From positions 39,421,385 to 39,481,384 of the forward strand of contig NC_088295.1 of the NCBI RefSeq assembly GCF_032854445.1: a DNA stretch of 60,000 nt, written 5' to 3'. Every line of letters begins with the position of its first letter. Positions within the stretch are counted from its first letter, which is position 1. The notes beneath the pieces were generated by a model, which worked only from the letters and a program-made list of their open reading frames with translations, was not told the DNA's origin and did no database searches. The position numbers and the translations under genes are program-made. Shown one piece after another: positions 1 to 14,200 of the stretch. The stretch is from Liolophura sinensis. Its lineage: Eukaryota > Mollusca > Polyplacophora > Chitonida > Chitonidae.

Positions 1-40
1 AAGTTAAACTGTGAGTGTGTACACATGAAGGTTTCCGATA

Positions 41-146
41 CTACTTTCGATTTGCGGGAGCAATGTACGAATCACGGCGTGGCTGCAGGACGAAGTGTAG
101 AGCTCTGTGAAACTGCTCGTCTGTGAAAATGCCGTCATATGAGAGA
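41..146 (-). CDS. tentative terminal exon of the MAP7-like gene
   Basis: An open segment after acceptor TTTGCTTTAG that takes the phase-2 AG from exon 13 (AGT, Ser) and reads LSYDGIFTDEQFHRALHF... to NRK and a TAG stop. Phase fits, but the residues do not resemble known MAP7 C-termini and intervening exons are possible. The real last exon could also lie left of the window. Confidence 0.3.
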
Positions 147-1521
147 CTAAAGCAAATTAAATCCATAACGTTGACAAAAGGAGCACGTATAACCAGGTAA
201 ATTATTTCCGTTTTAAAATGTATATACTTTAATTTCATTTCAACAACAACATGGTTATAGGCTTTAATTTGGCGACCTTGGAAATGACCAGCACAACAGT
301 AAAATGGTGATAACGTCATTAAACATGATCATCAGATGTCAGAACAACCGTGGTTTTGTGTGAAATGAGGACAAATTGGTTGTCTTGACTTTCCACTACA
401 AATAAAAAGTAAGGCACCCCTCCCCCCACCCCCAAGAGTTTTCATTTAGAATTGGAAAGGAGGCCAGAGTTAAAAGTAGGCAACCAAATTGCAAGTAATT
501 ATGACCCAATTACTATTGATTTAAATATTAGGAATATTCGAAGTAGGCTGCTACGGGGATGGCAGTGGACAGCTGTCTGCAGCCTGCTACTTGCCCCTTT
601 TAAACACCCTGCACCCCCAACCCCCCACCCCTACCTTGAGAACGCATGTATATGTAGACCTATATGGTAACTTTAGCCCACTGCAGGACTCGCGCGCAAT
701 GAAAGGTTTTTTCCAATTCAAATTGATCACTCGGATTTTGCTGAATTTCAAAATCCACCCTTCATCATATACATATATGATAACTAGTTAAAGGGAAATA
801 AAGTGCTTGATTATAGACTATCTTGTCTGAAGGCAGGGCACTTAATTCTGATTCTAAAGACCATTTTTAGTAATTTTACCATTTATTTTAGTGAAATGAC
901 GTCATTGAGAAACTTTATTTTTTGTCAACCATGACGTCACATGGCAATCAATCATAATGGAGAGTTCAGTGTTAAACATCAATCAAGCATAATACATCTA
1001 AAGGTTCTTAAGCAATCATAAAAGACAAAAAGGCAGTGTGATAATGGGTTGCTGAAATCCCTCCTCATGATTGTGCATTTGATCTTAATGCCCTGCTTAT
1101 CACTTTGTATTTGGCCTTCATGCCTTCCACAATGGCCTTGATGCCCTAAACATTTGACACTTACCCAAGGCCAAACTGGCCTTGACCCTTTTCTTGTTAA
1201 ATCCGAAGCCTGCAACATATCAGGTTTGGTGAAGTGTTAAGCCCATTTGTGCAGTTACCTTGTTGCTTCGGACCACGTGAGGGCTAATCAGTGCATTTGA
1301 CCATGGATAGGTATATACGATTATTAATACAATTAATTATTATCGATTACTATGACTGACATATTGGAGTGTTGAGATTTCTTTAGTGGTGTCTTCAAGC
1401 ACATAAGATAAATGTCTGTCTAATAGGCTATGAAGGGACTTCTTATCTTGGAATTTTATCTTGGGCAGCCTTAACAGTTAGAAATTTAACAACGGTATAA
1501 AACTGAGTTTTTCACACTTAC
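147..1521. other. probable last intron(s) or 3' region of the MAP7-like gene
   Basis: No exon can be supported here. Two full TGACGTCA palindromes lie at 897-904 and 932-939, close together. An exon-like piece near 1160-1217 has good splice sites, but its phase does not fit exon 13. Confidence 0.4.
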
Positions 1522-2234
1522 CTTGAATCGACCAGGGCTTGACTGTTATCTTCCACAGCTAGGTGTGATTCTAATCCATTACACTTTATGTCCATTCCTT
1601 CCTCTGAGGCAAGGTTGATGAGAGTAGTCTCCCCTGATCCACTGCTAGGTGAGGTCTCCTCCTCCATGTACTGGGACTCGGATTTGACCTTGTCCAATTC
1701 ACTGCCTGTTTCAGGTACACTGGTGTCCCCAGCATTCTCAAGGTCAGGCTGACTACTTAAGGGCTCTCCCAGCACCTCTTTATCACCGTTCACATCACTC
1801 TTTCCGTTAAACTTATCATAGTTTTCCCCGGACAGCAGCTGCCTCTGTGCAGAGCTGCGCTGCTGAATATCACCATTTTGCTCTAAATCACTCTTGTCAT
1901 CTGACAAGCTTTTTTCACTGCTGGATCGAGCCATTTTGGATTTGCCCAACAAGTTTTGTAGGAGTGGTGACTTGAACTTGGGCCTGTCTTCACCCGGGCT
2001 CTCGTCAGTCCTCTTGTCCATCAGCTGTTTGAGCAATGGGGAGCTGAACTTAGGCCTGCTGTCCTCTTCAGGCACCTGTAACCTGTCATCAGGGGCAGGC
2101 ACTGACTCCTCCACTGTGTTTTCCTCAGGGCTCATACTACCCTCCTCATCAGTCCTGTCCTCACCCAGAGACTCAGCAGATGCACTGCTCTTGATCGGGG
2201 AGCCCTGGTTAGACTTTGCTGGAGAGTCTGTGCC
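1522..2234 (-). CDS. MAP7: MAP7-like exon 13, acidic disordered tail with a duplicated motif
   Basis: A 713-bp exon encoding about 237 residues of Ser/Glu/Asp-rich disordered sequence from GTDSPAKSNQGSP to EDNSQALVDS. It has two copies of a short motif, RPKFSSPLLKQLM and RPKFKSPLLQNLLGK, about 24 residues apart. It ends at phase 2 before a strong donor GTAAGTG, so at least one more exon must follow to the left. Confidence 0.88.
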
Positions 2235-5200
2235 CTAATAAGAACATGGAGATGTCCATGGATTAACCTACTTCCCAAGGTAGCTACTCTGATATTCAGA
2301 CCACGCAGACACAGATATTCATGGTATACTGATTCTTGAAAACAATAATCAAGACATGTAAATCAAACATAAAACTATTTTGACAATAATCTAACATTTT
2401 GCCATGTACATTTAATTCCATATTCCAAACATGCTCTTTGTTTTGTTCTTACCTTTGTGGATTCAGAGGTGGGAGCATCAGTTTTCACTCTCTTCATAAT
2501 CATCTCCAGCCTCTGTGTGAAGAAAGTCAGATGCATTATACAACTGCCCAGTATTAAACTAACATATAGATGCATATGGAAATACTGTGTTGTTCTATTC
2601 ACACGTACTGCTAACAGCACTAACCTTTTTCCTCTCCAGCCTTTCCTCCTCATCTTTGCGTGCTTTTTCTTGCCTCTCCTTTTCCAGCCTTTCAGCTTCC
2701 TCTTTGGCCTTCCTGTCAGCCTCTTCTTTCTGTGGTGAGAAAATCAATTCTACATTGAAACTTGGAAACATATTGTTCAAAGCGCACTACAATCTCAGAG
2801 CAAAGTAAACATACTAATAAAAAGTGTTATAAGTGTACTAAATATATTATATGGCAAGTGGGGAATAGCAAAAATTATGTCAGCCATGTGAAAGCAAAGG
2901 AATTCAAATAATACTTCCATGTAGCAGATTTTGTAAAGTACAGCAAATCATCTCAATCTTTCAATCCCTGATTTACAAAATTTTACAAACAACATTACAG
3001 CTGTGACTTAAAATGCTGCAATTTATCTTCTTTCCCATCCTTCTTCACTACAAGTAGACAATACTAACTATTTTTGACAATCATACTGTATCATACACTT
3101 TATATGGTCAACAGTAAATCAATTTATCACATTTTCAGCTTCAGTTCATAGAGCAGGGCAATTAGCTTGAGAAAAATACAATGAAATTCTAGGTGATTTG
3201 GATTCAGACAAATGAATGTGCATTATCATGCCATACCGCAATTCTCTCCTGCTCAGCCTTCTCTGCCTCATCCTTCTTCCTCTGCTCCTCAGCCTCTATG
3301 GCTAACCTCAACCTCTCCTCCTCAGCATTTCTGGCCTCCTCAGCTAACCTCATGGACTCCTCCTCCAAACGACGTTGCTCTTCCTCCTCCTGACGTAGAC
3401 GCTCTTCTTCTTTAAGCCTTCAAATGTCATATTTTAGACAATCATGAATTCTTCATTCATATTATTTTGTCCTTGCTTTTAAACTCTCATTTCATATTGA
3501 AAACAATGTGAAAAATGCAAGACAGTATGAATCTTACCTTAGAAAAAGATTTTGGCCAATTTTTTCTCTTACCCTAAATCCTCAATACATTTGACGACAG
3601 ACAAAGTGCGAGTTTCAACTAGCAGCAAAATGTCATCTGATCTGAACGTTTTTTTTTTTTAAATATTCTCTCAAGTCTGTATGTGCCCCTACCTGAATTA
3701 TTGTTTTTAGTCTTCAAAATATTATAAATAAAATTTTCGAAATTATTCTTTACCAGTTGAATCTGTCGAGAATGTAGCATATTTCTAAGACTAAAATGAT
3801 GGTCATTTGGTACTTACCTCTCTTCCTCCAGTTTGAGCCTCTCCTCCTCAGCCTCCCGCTCCGCTTTCTCGCGGGCCTGTCTCCGTTTCTCAGCTAGCTT
3901 AGCCTTGTACTCTTCTTCTTCACTGGGCGGCTTATTGATATTATTCTGGCTGGCCACTAGGCCGTTGCTCTCAGAGGCTGTAGGAGGTTCCTTCAAGGGT
4001 TTAGGGGTGGTGGCTCTAGCTAGGGTCTTGGATGTGACTAGAGAGTCTTTACTTGGGGTGGAGTCTGCTGTTCCTGTGCTGGCGTTGTCATCAAGGCTTT
4101 CATTACCTTCAGTTTTAGGCTGAAACACATCCACACAGCTTTAAAAACATCCAAATTTGTCTCATTTCATATGCTTATGTCCCATTACATTTGACAGAAG
4201 CTGCATCAGATCATTTTATAAAAAAGTTATTAAAAGCCTTACAAATTGTTTCATAGACAAACAATTAGCTACGTGCCACATGATTAATTTTAGAGCACTC
4301 ATTACAAAAATATTAAACAATTAATGCTTTCTATCCTATTTTGGCAAGATTTTGGCTTCATTTGACTGGGGATTGACCCAGTACTCAAGAATATTTCACT
4401 TATACAACCGTATTATGGTTGGTGGCAGATCTTCCCACAAACGTCCGGAGAGGAAACCGGCATGAGTTGGACTTGAACAGTGACCATATTGGATGTGAGT
4501 CTCCTGGGTCATTGTGATGCACTAGCACGATAACCACTAGACCACGGAGGCCCTGCACATTTGAGAAGATATATAAATTATAGGCTAGTGGCATTAATTC
4601 TAAAGAGACCCAGAAACAGCATTAACCAATACTTTTACTGAAATAAACCACAGAATGTATAAGTAATCTAAACATGATCATGTTCTCATGTACTAACTGA
4701 TAAAACCTTCTATAATAGGACCTTATAACACATTAACAGTGAGAACAGACTAACCTTCCTTGTCTGACTCTTGGATTTTCTACGAGAGGTTGCCTGGAAT
4801 AAGCCACACACAACAAAAAACCACACGGTTAAAAAGGGTGAACAGTGTACAAGGTATAATGTGATGGAGGTCTCTTCTACCTGGACTGAGCATTGTCGGC
4901 GGGCTTAACAGTCAGGCCATCATATGTAATATGTTTGTTTGGTGTAACCGGACTGAAAAAAGGGACCTTTTCTAAAGTTTTTTGGGGGATTTTGACAGAC
5001 GTGTTTTTCTCATTTTTCTCAATTTCTTTGTAATCTGTTTTTGATACGCCAGAATAAAAAAAAAATAAATAAAAATGAAAAAGTTCCCAAAAGACCAATT
5101 CTATTTTTTTCTGAAGGTTAAATGCAGCAAAGAATTTTTTAAGAGTAGCCCCAATACGTCTACTTTGGTATAACATCTATTTCTAATCACTCATTTCCAT

Positions 5201-8200
5201 CTGTACAAAATGTCAAGGCCTTCGTCAAAGTCCAGTCCAGATGAGAAACATACTGTGCAGACACCAGTGCCCGCCACAAGAAAGAGGGGAAAATAAAGGA
5301 TAAAATCACAGATAGCTACTGTAAGGCACATCAAGATTTTCACACCAAAGGACAATATTAGGAATGTTGAATCATGCTTCTTTGAAACTTTTTCCTTCAT
5401 TCTGAACTGAAGTGCAGCCCAAGGAAATACAGACAAAGAATGGTTTGCATTTGTTATTTATATAATTGGTATCATGTGATACAGTTGTGTATACGTACAT
5501 CTATGACACAGATGATGAATATATAAAGCTGTGAACAGTTAATAACCTGCAATAACACATCGACAAAAACAATCTGTATTTCCAATCTTCTTATTGCTGG
5601 AGAGACGGAGTGGAAGTTTGGACACAAAGGGAGAATTGTATCAAAAGAAAGGGAAAAAAAGGTCATGTCCCGTAACATGACAAGTAAATCAATCAGCAGG
5701 AAACATAAAGCCGATATAATAACCAATCTTGCCAATCCCAACCCATTTCAGTTGAGCACAGCAATGTTAAGGGGAACATGGTAGTCACACATGTCCCATA
5801 CCTTAGGCGTGGCCTTCTCCTCGCTTTGTGGGGTTTCTGTTTTGCCCTTGGGGTATTTGGGGACAGCCAAACGCTCTATGGTAGAAATAGTTGTTCTCCT
5901 CAGGTTTGGTTTGGCAGAAGGTGTCTGAGACTTCGGCGTGTCGTCCACCTCTCTCTTCTTCCTCTCTGGACCCATGCTTTGAGGTCGGGGACGAGGTTTC
6001 TCTGTAGAGGTAGGATGTTGTATTTCAAACCACTGCTAATACAATCAGCACATTTGTCTAGTTCAAGGCCAACTCTGGAGGTCTCTGAATACAAGACTCT
6101 TGGTCGTAAAATTCATTTATTTATCTGACTGGTGTTTGTTGACATTGTTGACAAGAACTTTTGACTTCTATGACAACAGTTAGATATATCGGTGGAGGAA
6201 ACCGAAATGATCATGCAAAGTTCTTAATCTATTTCCTCATAAATGATTTAGCAGCTGTGGCTATCTCAATGAAAATTCTAACATGATTTACCAGAGACAA
6301 AAGGAAAAACTGAGTTGCAAAGTTTTGCACAAAGTGATTTTCCATTCATCACAAAGTGAGATCAGGAAAATGACATCTCTATAAAAATGAACAAGTTACA
6401 TGTAACTTCAGAAAAAGCTTTATAGTAGCCTTGTCAACAAAGACTTGAGAAATGCAATACTTTACCATAGTCCATTGTTATCTGGCACAGAGGTTAACCA
6501 AAGTTTGATTGGTCTGACACAAAATTATCACTAAAAATCAACGAACCATATCACATGAAACATGTAACACTGTAGCTCAGAAACATTATCACTGATCCCC
6601 CAACAATGTATACTGATTGAAAATATTCTTGATGACCAGGAATCTCAGAAGAAAGAAGTGCTGGCAGATACTTTCACTTTAACTAACATTCTAACATTAT
6701 CTTGTTGAGGACCTAGCAATGCTTAGCTGATATCTTGATAACACCTGGTATTGAAAGTCTTGCACATAATCATAATGATATAACCACATGATTGATGTTC
6801 ACAGTGGACATATTCCCAATCATGAAGTCCTTACCAACCAACATCACCATTGCAGGCTATGTTCCACCAGCTTTTCATTCACACAGGCCCTATTATCATA
6901 ACTTTAACTACTGTATATAACACATGACATTTGATGTTTTGTGTTAATAGTTCACTTCTGCTCTCCACATAGTGAAAACTGAACCGCAACCTAACCTACA
7001 CCAAAAGTTATTGGTGGTGTGAGTGAATCACCGCAACAATGTTAGTGAGGGGTGCACAAGACTGCTGAATTCCATGAAATCCCCAGAACTTTGAAATTCA
7101 CAATAAAAAAAAAACCCACAAGAATTGTTCAGAATGATGTTCTTGAATTCCATGGACTCAACAACACTTTCAAACTATGTCTGGAGGGTGTTAGATGTAT
7201 AGTTCATGACTTTGTTTTATAAAATGATCTTAAAGTGAAGTTAGTCCAAGATTATCCAGTCTGAACTCAACTAAAAGTCACACTAAGATTACTTTAAAAA
7301 ACAAGCTCATGGACAGTATATCCATCTGCCTTGTTAAACATTGGATCTACACACACAGTGAGTGCACTCGGATTTCCCTGAATATCAGCTTGCTCTTTTT
7401 GAGTGAAACAAAAACTGACATCAACTATTAAACTAGCAGTCTACTCTCAGTACAGTACATCAGAAATGATGTTAGACTAAGTCATGCACACGGGGCAAGT
7501 GCAGTATCTTTGTTTGGGTAAAAGAAACAAAAAGAAAAAAGAAAAAAAAAAGAAAGCACATGAAGTCTAGCAATGCATACATGTTTACACGTACGAGTCT
7601 TTGAAGAGGGCAATGGTAGGGGAGTTGCATGACAAGGACGTGGACAGATGTCAGGCCAGGTACATGTATGACAGGCAAACCAGGATAGTCATTCCACTGC
7701 AACCCATAGTAGTATCACACAGCACACCTCAGTCAGACATGCCCCTCCCTAAAGCATACCTTTATTTAAACGCTCAGAACTTTTACTCCTGGAGGATGAG
7801 TCTGGAGTAGGCGGGTTAAGGGAGACAAACCCGGGGACAGTTCCTGCAATACTAGCTGGTCGTGGTTTCCGGCTGGCACGGGGTGGCCCGCTGGGGTTAG
7901 TGACGGGCTTAGCCTGACGACCGGCTGTATGTAAGCCCACTGTACTGCGTGGCCGGTGAGGAGTAGACCCATGCGGCGCTAGAAAAGAACGATTCTCTGG
8001 GATGGTGCCGAGGGCTGGTGTGGCAGAACAGAACACAAAATGCAAAGAGAAACACACACAGTTTACACAAGAGCAAGCTATCATTCCAGGCACTGCCACT
8101 CCACCACCGTAGGCCATCTAGGACTCAACACATGTAGTCAAAACTGGGACCTAGTCTACTGTTAAACAGGTATCAACAATAACTGAAGAAAAGGGGATGA

Positions 8201-11200
8201 AATTAGGTTAACAATAATAGATCCAATTAGTAAATCACAACATTCATGCAAATTTAAGAAACTTAAATCATTACTCACTAATATTTACAATGCTTTACAT
8301 TTTCGGAAATTTGGTCATTTTATAATAGAAAACACAATTTATTCTACAACAAACGCATGCATTTATTTTCTTCTATATTTAAAGTACTGGTGCATTAGCA
8401 GTAACCAGTAAGCAATGCTCAAGACTAGCATGATGCTTGACTGTAGCTGCATGTGAAGCATTCTGAGTTACTGAGCTACCGTCAGAGAAGATGCATGTGA
8501 GCACAGAACTACAGGCACTGAACAAGAAAGTGTATCCCAAGTGTCAAGTTATTGGTTAGCTGAGCAGTTGCAGAAATGGTCAGCCAACGACGGACAATGA
8601 CACAACCAGCCAATCAAACAAGGGCAAACTTGAGAGCAAACAGGTTATTGGCGGAGGGCTTACCGTTGGCACTTGGGATATTTCGCATACTGACGTTCAA
8701 GTGGCCCGGTGAGCTGAGGTCAGGAGATTTCTTGTGGTAGAGAACGCTGGTGGATGCAGACAGGCGTTTAGAGGGGGACGTATAGCCGGGGGCCAGACCT
8801 AAATTAGATACAACAACCAAGCACAACATGCACATGGGATTCCAGATCGTAGTCTCAAAGGCAGACTCCATGCTTTGCTACATAACAACATCAATGATGC
8901 CAAGATACAACTTTCTCTGCAGTTAACTCAGCTGTGAAGTGCATAAGCGAGACAATTTTGGACAAAACTTTTGTATGTACTTCTGAGTTAATTCTTCTCA
9001 AGCGATTTCACAGGACAGTAGACATTCTAGTTGGGGACAGAAAAGTAAAACAGTTTACTAACTTTCTCTCCAGGACATGTACACTAGCAAAAGCCATACA
9101 GTTACAAATAACTGGCTATAGAGAAAAAAAAAATACAATGGAAAGCAAAGTTATCCCACATATACATGTTTTTTCATTGTTTCTATTACTTTTTTTTTTA
9201 CTTTATACTGTTTTAGATTTTAGTTTTCATAATTAACTGAAAACTAAGAGTATATATATGTATCGTCTTAAATTATCGATGATACTACATTTAATGCTGA
9301 ATACATCAAGAATAAACATGAGCTCTGGCTTCTCATGTTCATTCTTTTTAAACTAGTGACTCAGAACAGTGCAAAGGAGCAAGTTTATATAATACTTGAT
9401 TCCCAAGATGTAAAGCAGTAATCTTGGAATATCCTCACTTTAAATACTGGCATGAGATTTACTCTTTACAGCCTATCCCTTTATACTAATGTGGAACATC
9501 TAATAAAAAATTCACAACATGACTTTCAGAATTTTGCTGTCATATCATAAAGCCGCAGCGCAAAGTACCCATTTTTAAGATACACGTACTTTCAATAATT
9601 ATTTTTCAAAGGATAACAAACAGCAAAAAGTGCAGTACACATGAAATTTACATGAATGTATGGAATAACTTTGAAGATTCCTACATAAAACAAACATGCA
9701 TAAAAATTACAAACATAAGTCTTATAAGTTAACCACTCTCAGAGCTTGCTCTCAAGGATAACATTGAAAGGGGGGGAGAAGTCTGTTAACCTCCAAATAA
9801 AAACTAGAAACTTACCGGTGATTTTGCCCCCAAATTACCACCTGTGACCTTCTCCAGAGACCCAGCGCCCACTGACCTCCACTCTAAACAAACCCTGTCC
9901 ACCACAAATTATCCCATCTCACCCACTATAGCTTAAGCTTAATCCCTCCAATCCTACACTGTCAATCCCCTCTCATGATCTCTGGGGATGGGGAAATGCA
10001 GCTTAAATTAGACATGAAGTTCCTTTAGTTTTTGGAAACTGTGGGCAAAGCTACAATACCTTCATATCTGGGCACAAAAAGAGAAGCCATGTAGGCTTAC
10101 ACTTTACACATAGGCTTCTGAAAGCAACCACTGCAAAGTCAAATTCAAATCAGAAATGGAGGCAAAAGGCTAGAGAATACTGGGCAAAAGGCTAGATTGT
10201 GGTGAACAGCTTTACAGCAACTAACTATACTCCACTGTCTTCAGTTTACCCCTAGTTTACCGTTAGAAAATTTTGACATCTGTCAGATATACACGTAATT
10301 ACATTTCCTTTCTAACTGAAACAACTCCTTGCTTGAAAATCATTCTATGGTATATCTGGCAGTAAATCTTCCAAATGAACTAAGCTGGTGGAGAATAGTC
10401 AATGGCCTCAGTATAACCCAGTAGAAGAGATATAAAAGATGAGAGAAACAGATTTGTACAAACCCACTTTCATTGTACTGCTTTTATTCCGGACCAGTGA
10501 ACTCCAAAGTAATGTTAGTGTTAACAAGAATCATGCTTCAACACAAAGTTTACGCAGGAACAATATGACTGTAAGCACAAGCCAGACAGATGCTCAAGAG
10601 CTATAACCAATGAACACATATGCAGTGATGATGCACCTGCACAAAATGCAAGTGTTGTGAAATGTTTGTATCAAGAAGGCCAATGTCCCAGTCTTGTTAA
10701 TCATATCTGATTGTGATGTTAGTTACATGCTACATTCCAAAATCTTTAAGGCGTCAGATGCTATCCTGCCCTATACATGCATCAAGTGTACAGATGTATA
10801 CTGCAGAATAAACAAAATTTGATGGAATTTCAATGTAAACGGAGCAGAAAAGCTCAGCTTTCATCCCATAGACCTATACTTTATGTGCAGAGACTTCATG
10901 GCAAATCTGCGCGACTGTCTGTTTATCTTCAATCAGTAAAACCGAAAGAAATCATCAGGCTATGGACAATTGTTCCAAGTGCTGTGTCAAGCCTTAATAA
11001 TCAACTTCTTTACTACTTTTCTTTAAACAATTCAATAGTACGCTAACTCCCTAGTGTGACTGAATCATCAGAAACTATTAAAGAGGAGTATTGTGGTTCT
11101 GAACATGCTTGACTGGTATTGATGGAGACACACCAGTATGAATCTTGTTTGCCAAATAAAATCAATGCACTTATGTCCCATAAAATCTCCTAGAACGTTT

Positions 11201-14200
11201 CCTATTTAATGCTCTGTGCTCTGCCGTATTAATATTAAACCTGGGTGACTGCCATTTTCTCAAATCTGAGAAGAAAAAAAAAGCATCACTCCTCGTGGTA
11301 TTTAGGTGATTCTGCATGTTGTTTTTCCATCCTTTACAAGTTTTCAAGCTAGCATGGCTAATCAATGTTAAATGAAGCAAAATACAAAAAAAGAACAAAA
11401 AAAAAAAACAAACACTCACCATATGCTGTGCATTAGTAAGAGCAGTAATGAACAGAGAGTAAGACAAAAGATGGTCTAAAATATTCCTCCAACAAAACAA
11501 AATTATTCCAGACAATTACGGGTCCATGAACTAACACATTCAGGTCAAAAACATTTAGGGATGTTATTTTGTTTTGTTGGAGACATAAAGACATACTAAA
11601 CCAATGTAACACAGAGACAAAACCAAAAGCCAATAATAAACAGAAGTAAGCCATAGCGTCAAATTAAAACCAATATGAACCAATCATAAAGAATGTAACA
11701 GTTAAATAAATGAGGGAATTGTAGAATTATTGTGACCACTGAACTTTTTCTGAACTAGAAAGTATGATAAAGTAAAGGTTATTTGCTACAGCATTGAGTA
11801 ACTGACATTTTCTTTCAGGGTAGATTTGTCAGCGATAAAACTAAAGTTGAGGAAAAGCTTATAACCAATTTGGATAAGATGCACAAAAAGAGAACTAACG
11901 ACAGTAATCTTCAAAGCTAGCATACAGCCACAAGAGTCACCACAATTCACTCAGCTATTTATAAAGAAGATAAAAAGAGTGTCTTTGTTAGTATAACAGA
12001 GGGAATAGAAACTTTGCAACAACCTCCATCCCTGAGAGTGTGCTGGTTACTACATTTTTCTTTGTGCGATTGTAATTATGACTGGTGCATTTCTACTTTT
12101 TTTGATCAATGTGCAAGAATTCATAGTAATTCTCCATCCCAATAATGAGTGATTCATAGGGTTTTAAAGTCTCCAAAAGCATCTGAGTGAATGTAAACTA
12201 CCGTCCTTCCTGTAAATTTCCCAGTTACATTAGTTACAAATTTGTGCTGACAGACCAAAAACAAGCTGCTGGTAACCCTGTATAAAAACATCATATTAGT
12301 AATATCATCTTAGTACTTTTTATTTGCAATATTGTTCTGTTAGGCATCTTTCTTCTGTGTTGACAACAGAGTGTTTGCTTTGCCACTGGATATGTAGAAA
12401 TCACAACCGACTGTTTGGGTGAAGTGAATGTGCTGGGTGTGGTGATGTGTATGTGTGTGGTGTGATGTAGTGGTATTAATGGAGTGTTAGTAGAAGACAC
12501 CTTACCACTGGATGAGCCTACGTCCACACAGCAGTGCCTGCGGACAGTACTGCAGGCGGAGATAGCCCGCCTCTGGGGCCTGATATACGAGTCAGAGTCG
12601 GAGTCATTAGGAGAGCGTCGATAGATAGCACTCTGAGAGGCTGAGCGACGAGAGCGTTCTAAACGCTCGCAGATGTCACGAGGAGTGCGACTGCCAAAGC
12701 CAAAGGGACCCTGTACTCCACCTTTGCCTTTTCCACTGGCTTTCCAAGCTTCATAACGGGCCAGTCTCTCGGAAGTCTTCGCTAGGATGGCTTCTCTTCT
12801 CGCCTGTGAACAATCCAACAGGTGGGTTTAGGCAGAGGTGGATAAACATTTATTCAAGACATATCCTACAACTTTCAGAAATAACTTACCACAAGAAATA
12901 AGGAGTAGATAACAAAGATTAATTCTTAGTCTTATTCTTGTATAAAACTAACGACATAACTTCAAGGAAAAATTTCCTGTGCAGAACATAATAAAAGTAA
13001 GGATTAAAATTCATCCGTAATTCTGGCATATATTTTCACAAAGGGACATAACTACTGCTGCACCAGGCTTATCCTGCTTTAGTGCTAAACTGACTGGCTT
13101 ATAAACATAAACAAGGATATGACCAGCACATACTGACATACTGGCAATAATATTTAGTGTGTTCCACAAATAGATTAGTAAACAGTGTTCTGCAACCTTA
13201 CACATAACTGTATGAATGACAGTGTAGGCGACTATTACGTTGTTACTGGTTCAATGACAAACTCCCACAAGGTCTGGAAATTCTCCAGGACTGATTTCCA
13301 TTTATGTTGACTTCCATTTTTTTCTCATCTTCACAGGTTCGTGTGCATGTGTACTGACATCAGGTCATAAACATTGGGCTTACTGAATATAGCAAGCAAA
13401 CTTTATGATCTAAATTTATGCACAAATTTAAACTCAAAATAAAAGCTAAAATTTTGAGAATAAACTCACCTTAGAATGAAAAAATACTGAACTAGTTCTA
13501 GATTAACAGCACTCCAGCTAATAATAAAAAAATTATGCAACATGGATAAAAAGTGTATACTTTTAAGAAGATGTACACTTGATCTGAGCTCTTTTTATGA
13601 ATCACTTCACATTGCCAGTAATGATTCACTAAGTACAGACTTGAGCAGTTTTAGCTGGAAATAGACCTGCTATAACATGCATGAGATAAAAAGTCATGTC
13701 ATCCTTAGGTTAGTGAGGATATAACCTCTAGACCAAACCATCCAGCATTGGGGCTGATGTTTCATGCTTTACTGAGTGATAGATCAGTATGTCCACATCT
13801 TCAACAGCCTGTTATTGGCTATTCAGCTGGTTACTTAATACCATGTCTTCTAACAAGCTGTAATTTTTTGTTCAGCCTTTTTTTTTCAAACATTTGTAGT
13901 CCTTCAGAATTAATCTCAAGTGCAATGTGATACAATGGTGTAAAACTTCTTGTTTAAGGGTATTAAACTGTGACAATGTATTCACATACACAGAAACATG
14001 TGCACGGTCATTCCCTGAGCTTAATACAAGAGCTAAATTTACCCCTATCCCTATCTCTTTGTCAGACGATACAAGCAGTTTGCTAGTTAATATAGAACAT
14101 TTTCTTTCCCTTCTGTGTTTCCATTTTCAAATTTTTTTTTATTTTATCTCTAAGACAAGTCCAACGTCAATGATTTGTAAACAAAACTTTTACATAATCA

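Noticed and set aside
979-1218. Exon-like segment (ASDLTRKGSRPVWPW) with good acceptor TATGTTGCAG and donor GTAAGTG
   Set aside because: Phase 2 from exon 13 puts a stop in it immediately; kept only as a possible alternative exon.
1894-2238. Plus-strand ORF opposite MAP7-like exon 13, and similar Ser/Leu-rich plus-strand ORFs at 2457-2808, 3193-3415, 3833-4123 and 19164-19412
   Set aside because: Antisense shadows of Glu/Lys-rich helix exons; the minus strand has matched splice phases and family similarity.
4877-5176. Minus-strand open frame ending in TVKPADNAQSR next to a donor-like GTAGAAG
   Set aside because: Exons at 5802-6001 and 4755-4793 already join at phase 0; including this piece breaks the frame and meets stops.
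7749-8117. Full ORF to 8117 as coding exon
   Set aside because: The part right of 7978 would bypass acceptor TTCTTTTCTAG and break the junction with 8664-8798.
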